From assembly GCA_042862465.1 (NCBI GenBank), contig JASTVH010000002.1, positions 124,001 through 188,000 of the forward strand: a stretch of 64,000 nt of DNA, in the 5' to 3' direction. Origin of the DNA: JASTVH01 sp042862465 (lineage in GTDB: Bacteria; Pseudomonadota; Gammaproteobacteria; Pseudomonadales; Oleiphilaceae). The stretch's first letter is position 1; every line of letters begins with the position of its first letter. A program made the translations under genes and the position numbers. The notes beneath the pieces were generated by a model that saw nothing but the letters and a program-made list of their open reading frames with translations, did not search any database and was not told the origin of the DNA. Of the stretch, positions 17,536 through 25,671 are shown in pieces.

Positions 17536-19014
17536 ATGCCCAACGAAGTCACGAACAACAATGAAGTCTCTAGTAATCATTGGGAAGACGACAAGCTCCA
17601 GAGGCAGAAACAGGCTCAATTACTAACTCAGTTCCTAAAGGCCGAATACCGGCGCGGGACCTCCCGGTTTGTACTGAATATCAACTCTCCCTGGGGCTTT
17701 GGGAAAACGTTCTTTCTCGATCGTTGGCGCAAAGATCTGGAGGCCCAACACCACCTGGTGCTGACCTTTAATGCCTGGGAAAACGATTACGCCAAAGACC
17801 CTTTAATGTCCTTCTTGTATGGCATTGCGTCGCACCTACAAGACCGTCTGGAACACCTCAGAACCCTGGAGTCGGAGGAGCTTGGTGTCCAAGCTGTCGC
17901 CAATGTACGCCAAACTCAGGAAGCCTCCCTGAAGTTCACCCAGTTTATCCAGGAGCACGGCTATAAGATGATGCGGACCGTGGTTGGTTGGGCCGGCGTG
18001 CAACTTCCGAGCGGCGTGAATATTCCGGCCTCTACCTATCAGGCGGAAGCGGACAGGAAAGCTGCGGTAGAGAGTCTTAAAGAACATTTGACCGGCATCG
18101 TGGACGCCATCAGAACGCATGAAGAAAAAGCGCATGGCTACTTTCAGGCGCCAATGTTTATCTTTATCGATGAGCTCGACCGCTGTCGACCCGACTTCAC
18201 GGTGGAGCTTATCGAGGTCATCAAACATTTCTGCAATGTGGATGGCATCTATTTCGTGTTTGGCACTGACGGGGAGCAACTACAGGCATCGTTAAGCAGC
18301 TTGTATGGTCCAGAGTTCAAGGCCGAAGTTTATTTCAATCGAATTTTTTCGAGGGAAATACATCTCAGTCGTCCGGACACCTTCGCGTTTGCTCAAGCCT
18401 TGGTTGCAGAATACGGAATCCTAAAGAGTGGAGCCGACTTTGAGTACCTGGTCACGGCCACCAAAAAAGAGAACGGGCGACCGCTCGAAGCGTTCTTCTA
18501 TGATTTTAGCTGGGTAGCTGATGCATTTGCGCTGGATATGCGAGCACAGCATCAATTGGCAGCTACATTCGATGTGTTGCTGAAGACCCGATCCCAGGAT
18601 GGCGATCCCACGTTCTCTGTGGCCGCACTGGTACTCATCCTGCTGTGGCAACGAAACAAGCAAGTTTTTAAGGAAATTGTGTCAGCACCTGCCGATTACG
18701 AACAACTCGAGCCATTGACCGAGCAATTTCGAAAGGTTGGGATTTTTGAAGAAAACCGGCAAGAACAAGTCCTGCTCCCAATGTCTGACGGCTGGAAGCC
18801 TGGGGCGGTTTCGCTTCCTGAGGTCATTTCCGGGTACCTTTCTTTGTTGTCTGCCGACCAGCGCCGAATCAGCGAAATACGCGGAGATGGTGGACAGGTG
18901 TATTATTTTCTCGCCAAAATCGTCGAGAAAGCTCATCCCCCTGGCCGAAACGACCCGCCCGAAGGCATCCCGACACTTCGAAAAATGTTTGACCAGATTA
19001 CGATGTCCGCATAG
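17536..19014 (+). CDS. KAP-family P-loop NTPase
   Basis: 492 aa from ATG 17536. The frame is open to 17275, but the added residues look random and family homology starts after 17536. Walker A is SPWGFGKT (GKT at 56-58) and Walker B is FIDELDRCRPD (D212), the hallmark of KAP NTPases, which often work in phage defence or membrane-linked complexes. Most KAP proteins have inserted membrane helices; none is evident here. The adjacent gene encodes a membrane-anchored protein that may supply that function. The gene lies between two copies of an insertion-sequence end. Confidence 0.8.
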   Translation: MPNEVTNNNEVSSNHWEDDKLQRQKQAQLLTQFLKAEYRRGTSRFVLNINSPWGFGKTFFLDRWRKDLEAQHHLVLTFNAWENDYAKDPLMSFLYGIASHLQDRLEHLRTLESEELGVQAVANVRQTQEASLKFTQFIQEHGYKMMRTVVGWAGVQLPSGVNIPASTYQAEADRKAAVESLKEHLTGIVDAIRTHEEKAHGYFQAPMFIFIDELDRCRPDFTVELIEVIKHFCNVDGIYFVFGTDGEQLQASLSSLYGPEFKAEVYFNRIFSREIHLSRPDTFAFAQALVAEYGILKSGADFEYLVTATKKENGRPLEAFFYDFSWVADAFALDMRAQHQLAATFDVLLKTRSQDGDPTFSVAALVLILLWQRNKQVFKEIVSAPADYEQLEPLTEQFRKVGIFEENRQEQVLLPMSDGWKPGAVSLPEVISGYLSLLSADQRRISEIRGDGGQVYYFLAKIVEKAHPPGRNDPPEGIPTLRKMFDQITMSA

Positions 19015-19047
19015 CAACCACCTCGGGGTGAAGAACAAGGAGTGCTT

Positions 19048-19923
19048 ATGAGTCTCGCACGGAAGTTTCTAAGGTGGGGCGTGGTATTTACGATCGTCCT
19101 AGCTGTTATCGCCGGAGGGTGGTGGTCGCTTCTTACCTATGATAACTGGAAACGTGATCAGGCGCGCTTAAACTATGCGTCCGACGTGCCTTGGCAATGG
19201 CACAAACCCGGCATCCAGGTCCGCTATAAGGAACCTCTGGGCAGGCGGGTGCTTCGCAAGGTCAGACCATACGACGACTATGTGGTGGAGGCCTGGCTTG
19301 CGGATGACTATTCGCTTGTGGCGGCCGTCAAATTTATTGTTGACTGTGAGCCTTACTCGACCGTACCTACAGGGAAGCAATTCAGCGATGGCGAGCCCAT
19401 TGAGCTCAAGTGCAACAAACAGGGAACGCAGCTTGTAATGGCTGCGCAATGGCCGAAGGGCGCCTACCCGGTCCGCTGGGAAAATGATTTTGGCGGTTTT
19501 GCTTTTCAAGCGGATTTTAGGGATTGGGATTTTAAAAAGCTCAAACAGGAGGTCACCCTCTCAAGAGCCAAACCGGCGAGAGAAAGAACCACAGAAAACT
19601 TAGCTAAGGGTGGGTATAAAAAATCGATCACAACAGATGATCTTGGTCTGCCCTCTATGGAAACTATAGAGCTTCCTGGTGACGATAAAGTCCTCACCGA
19701 GTTTGGGGCCGTTCACGAGACCTATAAGCTGGCGAGGGCTTTCCACGAAAAATGTGAAAAGGGGGATCCAGGAAGCGACCAATGTCAGCAGCACATCGCA
19801 CATTATCGCGATTGGTATGCCGCCCAAAAAGCTGAATGCGATAGCGACCGGTTACCCGAGGTGGTGTGCAACCAGTACCGCGACAACAATACGATTATGC
19901 GTCGCCGGATATCTGACCTATAG
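19048..19923 (+). CDS. Membrane-anchored hypothetical protein, KAP partner
   Basis: 291 aa. A single N-terminal membrane helix (WGVVFTIVLAVIAGGWW, about residues 9-26) precedes a soluble, probably periplasmic domain with Cys residues (VDCEPYS, IELKCN, EKCEKGDPGSDQC, AECDSD, EVVCNQ) that could form disulfides. Start chosen at ATG 19048 because AAGGAG ends 5 nt before it; GTG 19042 overlaps that SD. It begins 33 bp after the KAP stop, so the two are probably one operon. No family recognised. Confidence 0.6.
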   Translation: MSLARKFLRWGVVFTIVLAVIAGGWWSLLTYDNWKRDQARLNYASDVPWQWHKPGIQVRYKEPLGRRVLRKVRPYDDYVVEAWLADDYSLVAAVKFIVDCEPYSTVPTGKQFSDGEPIELKCNKQGTQLVMAAQWPKGAYPVRWENDFGGFAFQADFRDWDFKKLKQEVTLSRAKPARERTTENLAKGGYKKSITTDDLGLPSMETIELPGDDKVLTEFGAVHETYKLARAFHEKCEKGDPGSDQCQQHIAHYRDWYAAQKAECDSDRLPEVVCNQYRDNNTIMRRRISDL

Positions 19924-19937
19924 CAGCGAAGGGGGTC

Positions 19938-19955
19938 TACCCCGTTACTGTGGAC
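19938..19955. repeat. Possible insertion-sequence end (taccccgttactgtggac)
   Basis: Second copy of the 18-bp pattern at 15954-15971 (two mismatches, same strand). It starts 15 bp after the stop of the membrane protein. Likely a scar of an IS3-type element, on weak evidence. Confidence 0.35.
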
Positions 19956-20137
19956 GCTATAAAGAGAGTTCAGCACTGGATAGTCACTCACATTTGGGGG
20001 CGCATACGTGCCATTTCCACAACATCTCAGCTGCAGACCTGTCAACTGAATGAGCTGGTCAAGAATCTCATTTATCCTCATTTGGTGGTTTGGTAGGCTT
20101 TTGCGCTTCATGGAATATGCAATAACAGGGATACGTT

Positions 20138-20899
20138 ATGAAGCCCCACGATTTTCCCCAGGCTGCCCCCCAGCGCCCGGCCGACCCCACGCCATTAGAG
20201 CTTGCCATCCATAACTACGAGGTGGCTTGTGTTAAGTACCACAATGACAAGATGTCTCTGGAGTGTGCGGATATCTCAGCTGAAGAGCGGCGAAAGCGGC
20301 TCTTAGCTCAGGAGCGGGACTGGAAGCACCTTCAACAGCGCAAGAGAGCCTTGGCGGTCCATGCGCAACTTCAGTCTGAGTTGGAGCAATACCGCGCTGA
20401 GAATAGTCAGAAGCCGCCCAAGGAGCTTGAAAAAGAAGCGCACCATCCAACTACAAAGCTCACCAAGCACCTTTTTGCCGTGGGAGAGCCCCAGCCTAGT
20501 CCTAAGCATGCTGCACACCACATTATCATGGGTAAAGGACGGCACAGGGTTCAGTTGATGGCAACGGCCCGTTTTAACTTGCACATGTACGGTATAGGTA
20601 TTAATGACCCCGTGAATGGGGTTTGGCTGGCGCACAATCGCAAGAATTCCGAATACTGGAGAGTTCCCGAGTCAACGAGCGATAAACCAAAACACTGGGC
20701 AACGCCAGAGTCACCCGTACATTTGACTATCCACGGCAAAAACTATGAACAATGGATTGGTCGCCTTTTTGGCGACTTCAATATACCGGAGCACAGCTTC
20801 AGGAATCGTTTGCGCGATACCAAGCTCAAGCTTCGGTTTGGCGGCTACCCTGCGCAGATTGAGGAAAAATACGACGCAACGTGGAGTGGAAAATCATGA
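20138..20899 (+). CDS. AHH-family nuclease toxin
   Basis: 253 aa. The C-terminal half is an AHH nuclease domain of the HNH/Endo VII group: HAAHHII with A126-H127-H128, then conserved Asn and His positions (WLAHNRKN, VHLTIHGKNYEQW). The N-terminal half is a charged helical region with a Pro-rich start and no signal peptide. This is the build of polymorphic toxins used against competing bacteria, here possibly as type VI cargo because no PAAR, VgrG or Rhs part is attached. The gene overlaps its downstream immunity gene by 4 bp (ATGA). SD AGGGA. Confidence 0.8.
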   Translation: MKPHDFPQAAPQRPADPTPLELAIHNYEVACVKYHNDKMSLECADISAEERRKRLLAQERDWKHLQQRKRALAVHAQLQSELEQYRAENSQKPPKELEKEAHHPTTKLTKHLFAVGEPQPSPKHAAHHIIMGKGRHRVQLMATARFNLHMYGIGINDPVNGVWLAHNRKNSEYWRVPESTSDKPKHWATPESPVHLTIHGKNYEQWIGRLFGDFNIPEHSFRNRLRDTKLKLRFGGYPAQIEEKYDATWSGKS

Positions 20900-21462
20900 T
20901 TTTCCGACTTAAAGAGGACAACGACAGGTTTAAAACGCCGGGTATCGGCCCCCAGCCCTTGAGGGATGCCCTCGGGGATGACGATTTGGTCGTGAAGGTG
21001 TTCAAACAGCCGGGTACGAATGAGTCTCTACGAGAAATCTGGCAGCCGCTCCACTTTACTATGGATTCGGTCTGCGACAACAATCCTCAAACGCCTGATA
21101 TCGCGCCTTGGCGCTCTCACTTGGTATTATCCAGTAAGGCGTTTGCGTTGCTGGAGAGCGAGCTTGCCCCCTTTGGAGAGTTCCTTCCAGGGTATGCAGA
21201 CGGTGAACCCGTCACACTCTTTAACTGCATGACGTTCGGCGAAGAAGATAAAAGCCAGACCACCATTGAGTATATCGATGGTGACCCCTGTGGCTTGGAG
21301 ACCTTGGCATTTGTTGAAGCTGACATTAAAGATAAGCCGGTCTTCAAATCCCGCATGCAGAATGGCATGACCCTATATTGTACCTCTTCGTTCCGGAAGT
21401 TGATTGAGGAGCATGGCCTTCAAGGGCTGGCTTTCGATGAGGATCTGTTGTCCCCATTTTAA
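20896..21462 (+). CDS. Imm11-like (DUF1629) immunity protein
   Basis: 188 aa from ATG 20896, which overlaps the toxin stop; the frame upstream to 20881 lies in the toxin gene. The pattern of Imm11 proteins is visible: VLSSKAFALLE near the middle, a GEFLPGYADGEPV segment, and a late FRKLIEEHGLQGLAF. Expected to bind and block the AHH toxin in the cytoplasm. Toxin plus overlapping immunity gene is the standard order. Downstream lies a decayed insertion sequence. Confidence 0.75.
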   Translation: MIFRLKEDNDRFKTPGIGPQPLRDALGDDDLVVKVFKQPGTNESLREIWQPLHFTMDSVCDNNPQTPDIAPWRSHLVLSSKAFALLESELAPFGEFLPGYADGEPVTLFNCMTFGEEDKSQTTIEYIDGDPCGLETLAFVEADIKDKPVFKSRMQNGMTLYCTSSFRKLIEEHGLQGLAFDEDLLSPF

Positions 21463-21663
21463 AGCGCAATTTCAATATCGATTTTGGTTGGGATTTGGCT
21501 GTGACTAAAGAGTCCAAAGCTAGCAGCTGAATGGATTCGGCTCTCGCGATGGATCGCCAAGAGCCTGCGACACCTGCCAAGTGGTGTGACTGGCCAGGGA
21601 GAGGACTGGCACCATTTTGGCTTTCACGGGACGCGGCTCACTAATCAGCTCGGACGCTAGGCT
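21463..21663. other. Short stretch with no gene
   Basis: Nothing coding is recognised. The right side (from about 21590) may be a further decayed part of the transposase that follows, since it holds scattered stops in all frames. Confidence 0.35.
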
Positions 21664-21860
21664 CTGCAATCCAATCTGGACATCTGGCTGGATTACCACA
21701 ACAGTGAACGCACCCGTCAGGGCTAGCCGTGCGGCAGAACACCAAGGGAAACGCTTGCAAATGGAAAGCGATCTGGAAGGAAAAACTCGTAGGCTGGATT
21801 TGACCTGACAGGCATCTTCGGCAGATTCGGTACCTGTCAGATCAAGCCTTAATTACTACA
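21664..21860 (+). mobile_element. IS481-like transposase 3' remnant with terminal repeat
   Basis: Reading from 21664 gives LQSNLDIWLDYHNSERTRQG, a stop, then PCGRTPRETLANGK and a final stop at 21792. This is the conserved tail of IS481-type (DDE) transposases, with an internal stop. It is followed by the 33-bp end sequence at 21828-21860. The rest of the element is missing to the left. Confidence 0.7.
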
Positions 21861-21891
21861 TTTTCCCGCTCGGTTTGGCGAATAACACTGG

Positions 21892-22137
21892 TCATGAAAT
21901 CGTGAGCGATGCCCGATTCACGAGGCTTGGGCTTTTCCGAGTCGCAGGATGGCTCACCCGCACTCGATAACCCCGCTCTAAATAAGAGACCACCTCCCAC
22001 AGCGTTTTGACCATGATCTGGTCTTGTTTAAAGCGTGTCTTGCTGACAGCGTACGTGCCGTTGCTGTATGGGTGAGGCGTATGAATTTCGCCGGCGCGCT
22101 TTCCCTTCTTTACCTTGTATTCAATGCGCATTTTCAA
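21892..22137 (-). CDS. Small hypothetical protein
   Basis: 81 aa, very basic (MKMRIEYKVKKGKRAGEIH), ending in ASLTIS. No family recognised and no membrane segment. It is the last gene of a minus-strand set, 44 bp after the glycosylase-like gene. Nucleic-acid binding is possible from charge alone. Moderate chance of being real, given its spacing and coherent composition. Confidence 0.45.
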   Translation of the reverse strand: MKMRIEYKVKKGKRAGEIHTPHPYSNGTYAVSKTRFKQDQIMVKTLWEVVSYLERGYRVRVSHPATRKSPSLVNRASLTIS

Positions 22138-22181
22138 ATCCCACCATTAATTGAGTTGAGTTTTTGATTCTTCGGTCCGCT

Positions 22182-22937
22182 CTATTGGAGGTTCGCAACC
22201 TTTGCAATCAAGGCCGACCGACTGCTATCCAGTTTTGCTGCGTTGGTTTTTCCGGAGAGATCTTCCTCTCGCTTTCGCCCACAAAAGTAAGCAATGCGCT
22301 CCATATTTGCACCAGAGGGATGAGGCAGCCCCTCCAATACCTGGCTGGAGTCTATGAGGCCTTGCCTGGCTAGCTTCTTGAAGACAGCCTCGACATTCCC
22401 TCCGAGGGGTACATAGACAGCATGGCGCGGCAGGCCTTCGATTTCCTCACCCAGTCCGGCCTCAATTTGCTGCCATAGATAGGACGCCCCGGTCATCGCG
22501 GAGCTTCCTGAATAGTTTTTGCCCTGTACGAGAACTGGGTTCCTCAGAGCAGAAGTGTAATGGACCCAGTGGCTATCCTGGTCAAACAGGGAAGCGGTTG
22601 TCTCAATACCGAAATGCTTGTTCAGCCCGATATGGTCAAGCATCTCCACCAGGTTCTTTCGCATCGGGCCGGCGAAGCTTGCGGTTTCCTTGGCCACCTT
22701 GAGAGCAGCCTCATTGCGTGCCCCATCCAACAACGCGGATTGGGCTGTCCGCAGAGCGATCATGGCTTGCTGCAGCCCCGGTGTTATGCCGCAAATGACC
22801 AAGCGAGCGGTCTTGTTAACGTATTCAAACGGGGCGTAATAAGTTGAATAGTTGCCGCTTTCAGAAATTTTGAGTGCTTCAGGTAAAGCCTGAACGGATA
22901 GTGAAAGCGCTTTTACTCGTTCAAGATAATGATCCAT
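22182..22937 (-). CDS. Uracil-DNA glycosylase-superfamily-like protein
   Basis: 251 aa from ATG 22937 (GAGG about 9 nt upstream; the longer frame to 22985 would overlap the previous gene). Two sequence marks suggest the UDG fold: VICGITPG at residues 47-54 (motif A-like) and LPHPSGAN near residue 206 (motif B-like, HPS-x-x-N). A conserved-looking VYVPLGGNVEAVF lies between. Such enzymes remove uracil or other bases, or serve in defence against phages with modified DNA. Third gene of a four-gene minus-strand set. Function inferred from motifs only. Confidence 0.55.
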   Translation of the reverse strand: MDHYLERVKALSLSVQALPEALKISESGNYSTYYAPFEYVNKTARLVICGITPGLQQAMIALRTAQSALLDGARNEAALKVAKETASFAGPMRKNLVEMLDHIGLNKHFGIETTASLFDQDSHWVHYTSALRNPVLVQGKNYSGSSAMTGASYLWQQIEAGLGEEIEGLPRHAVYVPLGGNVEAVFKKLARQGLIDSSQVLEGLPHPSGANMERIAYFCGRKREEDLSGKTNAAKLDSSRSALIAKVANLQ

Positions 22938-22959
22938 AAAATGGCCTCGATCTTTTAGG

Positions 22960-23253
22960 TTATTGATTACTTCGAAATGAACCATATAAGCGCTCTACAG
23001 TAATCACGCGGGCCTCATCGCCAACGACCACGGAGGGTGGGTGAGCACCATCAAGGGAGCGGGATACGCGTTTCAAAGCCTTCTGCAGTCGCTTTCGATC
23101 TCGATCGTTTAGCGTTAGTAAATAACCCCCTCCCTTCTGTTCATGCACGTCTCCATACAGCATCAAAAAGTCGATAACTTCGTTGCCGATGGCGCGCTGG
23201 CAAGCTCTTTGTCTTCCGTGGTGGCTTAGGGTGTAGTTCATTTCATTTTTCAT
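22960..23253 (-). CDS. DUF4258-like small protein
   Basis: 97 aa. Start taken at ATG 23253 because it overlaps the upstream stop as ATGA; the frame can begin at 23262. The N-terminal LSHHGRQRACQRAIG matches the HxxxRxxxR-type opening of DUF4258 proteins, a small family with an RNase- or toxin-like fold. The end (RVITVERLYGSF) fits the same family. It is coupled to the upstream hypothetical gene and 22 bp from the glycosylase-like gene. Confidence 0.55.
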   Translation of the reverse strand: MKNEMNYTLSHHGRQRACQRAIGNEVIDFLMLYGDVHEQKGGGYLLTLNDRDRKRLQKALKRVSRSLDGAHPPSVVVGDEARVITVERLYGSFRSNQ

Positions 23254-23957
23254 AGGGCCCATTCCTCGATCGCAGCGATCATTGCCTCCTTCTCTACTGA
23301 GTCAGATGGCAAGGCTGTAGCGACGTACCGTCGACGCTTGGAAAGCCATCGGTTGGCCTCAGAAGTATCCACCATGGTGAGGCCTTCTTCCGTTTTTGTT
23401 GTCTTTAGTGGGGTGGGACTCTTAGGGCTTGCTGCGTTGCGGACACTCAGTTCTCGCATGCGGGCCAAGAGCGCCACTTCCTGGATAGATAGCCACCACT
23501 CGTCGCCAGTTAGCCTATGGTGATCAAGGCGACACCTGGCAGCCACAGCGTTGATCGTTGCAATTAAACCAGGGGACTCGGTGCTTTCAGTCGCCTCAAA
23601 TGCGGTAGGTAGCTCATTGAGGAGTAGGCAGTTGTCGAGATGCCAGAGCATCGTCGAAACGGCCTCACCTTTGGATATCTGCTTTTCGTGCAATCCTGGC
23701 TTTAGGAAATAGGGGCTGCCTTCGAACGCATAGCTGTACATCTCCCTTGCACTTATTGGTGACAACTCCAGATCCGTGTCTGTCTTGCCTTTGCACTGAA
23801 GCACTCCCTCCAACGCCCAGACAGCGGTCTCACAGCTGTTCATCAATTCTTGGATTAACACCTCGCTTGTCAGCTTTGGCGCCTCCTTGTCCAGCCTTTC
23901 CCTGAGATAGCTTGGGATCGCCAGATACCCCCACGGGGTTTCGCGCTCGATAGCCAT
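23250..23957 (-). CDS. Hypothetical protein, head of four-gene operon
   Basis: 235 aa, no family recognised. Mostly helical, soluble, with SNRWLSKRRR-type basic segments near the end (SEANRWLSKRRRYV). Excellent SD (AAGGAG, 7 nt before the ATG). It heads the minus-strand operon and is divergent from the HTH gene at 24108, with shared operator-like repeats between. It may be the specificity or regulatory partner of the DUF4258 and glycosylase-like proteins. Confidence 0.6.
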   Translation of the reverse strand: MAIERETPWGYLAIPSYLRERLDKEAPKLTSEVLIQELMNSCETAVWALEGVLQCKGKTDTDLELSPISAREMYSYAFEGSPYFLKPGLHEKQISKGEAVSTMLWHLDNCLLLNELPTAFEATESTESPGLIATINAVAARCRLDHHRLTGDEWWLSIQEVALLARMRELSVRNAASPKSPTPLKTTKTEEGLTMVDTSEANRWLSKRRRYVATALPSDSVEKEAMIAAIEEWAL

Positions 23958-23970
23958 GCGTCACTCCTTT

Positions 23971-24042
23971 TATGATGCCAAATGCCATTCTCTAATATAA
24001 TAAACATAAATATGATGCCGTCAACACCATTTTGACATCATA
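23971..24042. promoter_or_regulatory. TATGATGCC repeats in divergent promoter
   Basis: TATGATGCC occurs at 23971-23979 and 24011-24019, 40 bp apart, and an inverted TATGATGTC lies at 24034-24042. The last two form an imperfect palindrome with TTGAC inside. Candidate operator for the HTH protein or another regulator, serving both divergent genes. A minus-strand promoter (TTGACG, 16-17 bp, TATTAT) overlaps it. Confidence 0.45.
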
Positions 24043-24107
24043 ACCACGATATGCGCACCCGCGATGGCGTGCTTTACTGACGAGACTGAGAAAACGAGGG
24101 AATTCGC

Positions 24108-25316
24108 ATGAACTCTGATACCAAGGTGACCAGGGAGGTTCTCTACCAGGAAATCTGGGAAGAGCCAGTACAAAAGGTGGCACCACGCTACGGCATTTCT
24201 GGCGTTGCACTACGCAAAATCTGTATTAAACAAAAAATCCCAGTGCCTCCCCGGGGATACTGGGCAAAAGTTGCTGCGGGTAAGACACCAAGACGCATCC
24301 CTTTGTCCACCTACAAGGGGCCAGAGCTCCGCCCTCTAAATCTCCAGAAAGTGGAAGCCCCCTCTAACGAAGCACACGTGAATCGGTCTTCCGTCTGCTC
24401 CCGACAACGTATCGGCGATATAAAGGTGCCTGAAGAACTCTCTGAGCCTCATCCCTTGATCAAGGCAGCATCAAAACGGCTAAGAAAGCGTCAAGGCTGG
24501 GGTGGGCCAAAGGGATTACGAGCAGCGCCCAGCGAGGTTTTCCATATCTCAACGACTAGGGCTTCTCTGGAGAGAGCCCTGCTTATCGCCGACACACTCA
24601 TAAAAGAACTAGAAAAGCGAGGCGTCGAGATACAAATCGAACCGGCAAAGTCCCGCTCCTTGGTCGTCAGCGGCAAGGTTTCTTTACCCATTCAGATTAC
24701 CGAACACGTGAGTCGCACAAGACACGCACCAACTGTTGCCGAAAAAAGAGTGATAGAGCGCTACCGGTCGAATACGGGCACTCTATGGAAGCTCGAATAT
24801 CCGTCGATTCCAGAGTTTGACTACCACTCCACTGGAAAGCTAACGGTCACCATCGATAGCTATCCAGGAAGAAACTGGCGCGATACCCCGAAGACGCCGC
24901 TAGAGCAAAGAATGCATGTAGTCATCGCTGAGGCCCTGGATCTCATTGAACTGCATAGACGGAAAATCGAGGAGGAGGCTCGGCGTCAGCGCGCTTATGA
25001 AATGGCCAAAAGGCGATATGAATCCGCTATAGAACGAAGACAAACTGAGCAGCTCAAATTCGATCAATTAGAAGCCGATGCGACAAATTGGAGGCGAGCT
25101 AAAGAGCTACGTGGCTACATTCGAGCCGTTCAAGATAGGGCCAAACAAGAGCAAACCATGACTGATGAACTGCAGAGCTGGATCGATTGGGCATCACTCA
25201 AAGCAGACTGGCTAGACCCTACGATTCATCTATCGGACGCGATCCTCGATGCTCCGGAACCCGAGCGTCCTGGCTACTTCTTTTCACCTTTTTTCGAAAG
25301 ATCCAATCGCAGGTGA
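24108..25316 (+). CDS. HTH-domain protein next to defence cassette
   Basis: 402 aa. The N-terminus (residues ~8-55) is a helix-turn-helix of a recurring bacterial family: REVLYQEIWEEP, VAPRYGISGVALRKIC, then VPPRGYWAKV. The C-terminal half is a long basic/acidic coiled coil (about 280-360) with no catalytic motif. It would bind DNA and may regulate the cassette that starts 355 bp downstream or the divergent operon. Proteins with this opening are common near defence genes, but I know no defined role for them. Confidence 0.6.
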   Translation: MNSDTKVTREVLYQEIWEEPVQKVAPRYGISGVALRKICIKQKIPVPPRGYWAKVAAGKTPRRIPLSTYKGPELRPLNLQKVEAPSNEAHVNRSSVCSRQRIGDIKVPEELSEPHPLIKAASKRLRKRQGWGGPKGLRAAPSEVFHISTTRASLERALLIADTLIKELEKRGVEIQIEPAKSRSLVVSGKVSLPIQITEHVSRTRHAPTVAEKRVIERYRSNTGTLWKLEYPSIPEFDYHSTGKLTVTIDSYPGRNWRDTPKTPLEQRMHVVIAEALDLIELHRRKIEEEARRQRAYEMAKRRYESAIERRQTEQLKFDQLEADATNWRRAKELRGYIRAVQDRAKQEQTMTDELQSWIDWASLKADWLDPTIHLSDAILDAPEPERPGYFFSPFFERSNRR

Positions 25317-25671
25317 TATTTCTTCAAGAATGATTCCCAACGATATCTACAAACAAACCCGCTCGTTTTCTCGGCTTTGGGTTCTGCATTTAATCGAAGG
25401 ATGGAGGCGAAAAATCTCTGTACATACTGTGGGCGAAACAATAGCCGTTCGCTCTTAACCTTCTTCGTTCTCGTACAAAAGGCCAGTTCCTTCTAAAGCT
25501 AATTCATCAGCCCTCCAAGTCCCTGTCAGCTTTGACATGAACATGTATTCATCTTAATCCCTTTGTGGCAGCATTGAGTGCTGGCCTGTTCTAAAAAAAC
25601 AATATGTGTATCACGCAATTAGCTGACGTCGGTCAAAGCATGTTGACCACCATGGATTTGGAAAAGACCGA
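25317..25671 (+). promoter_or_regulatory. 355-bp leader of the six-gene cassette
   Basis: No gene seen. A candidate promoter is TTGACA (25532-25537), 17 bp, TAATCC (25555-25560; weak -10). A small hairpin (GCAGCA-TTGAG-TGCTGGC, about 25568-25585) follows it in the leader. A short frame ending 25458 is a shadow of the HTH gene. Confidence 0.4.
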
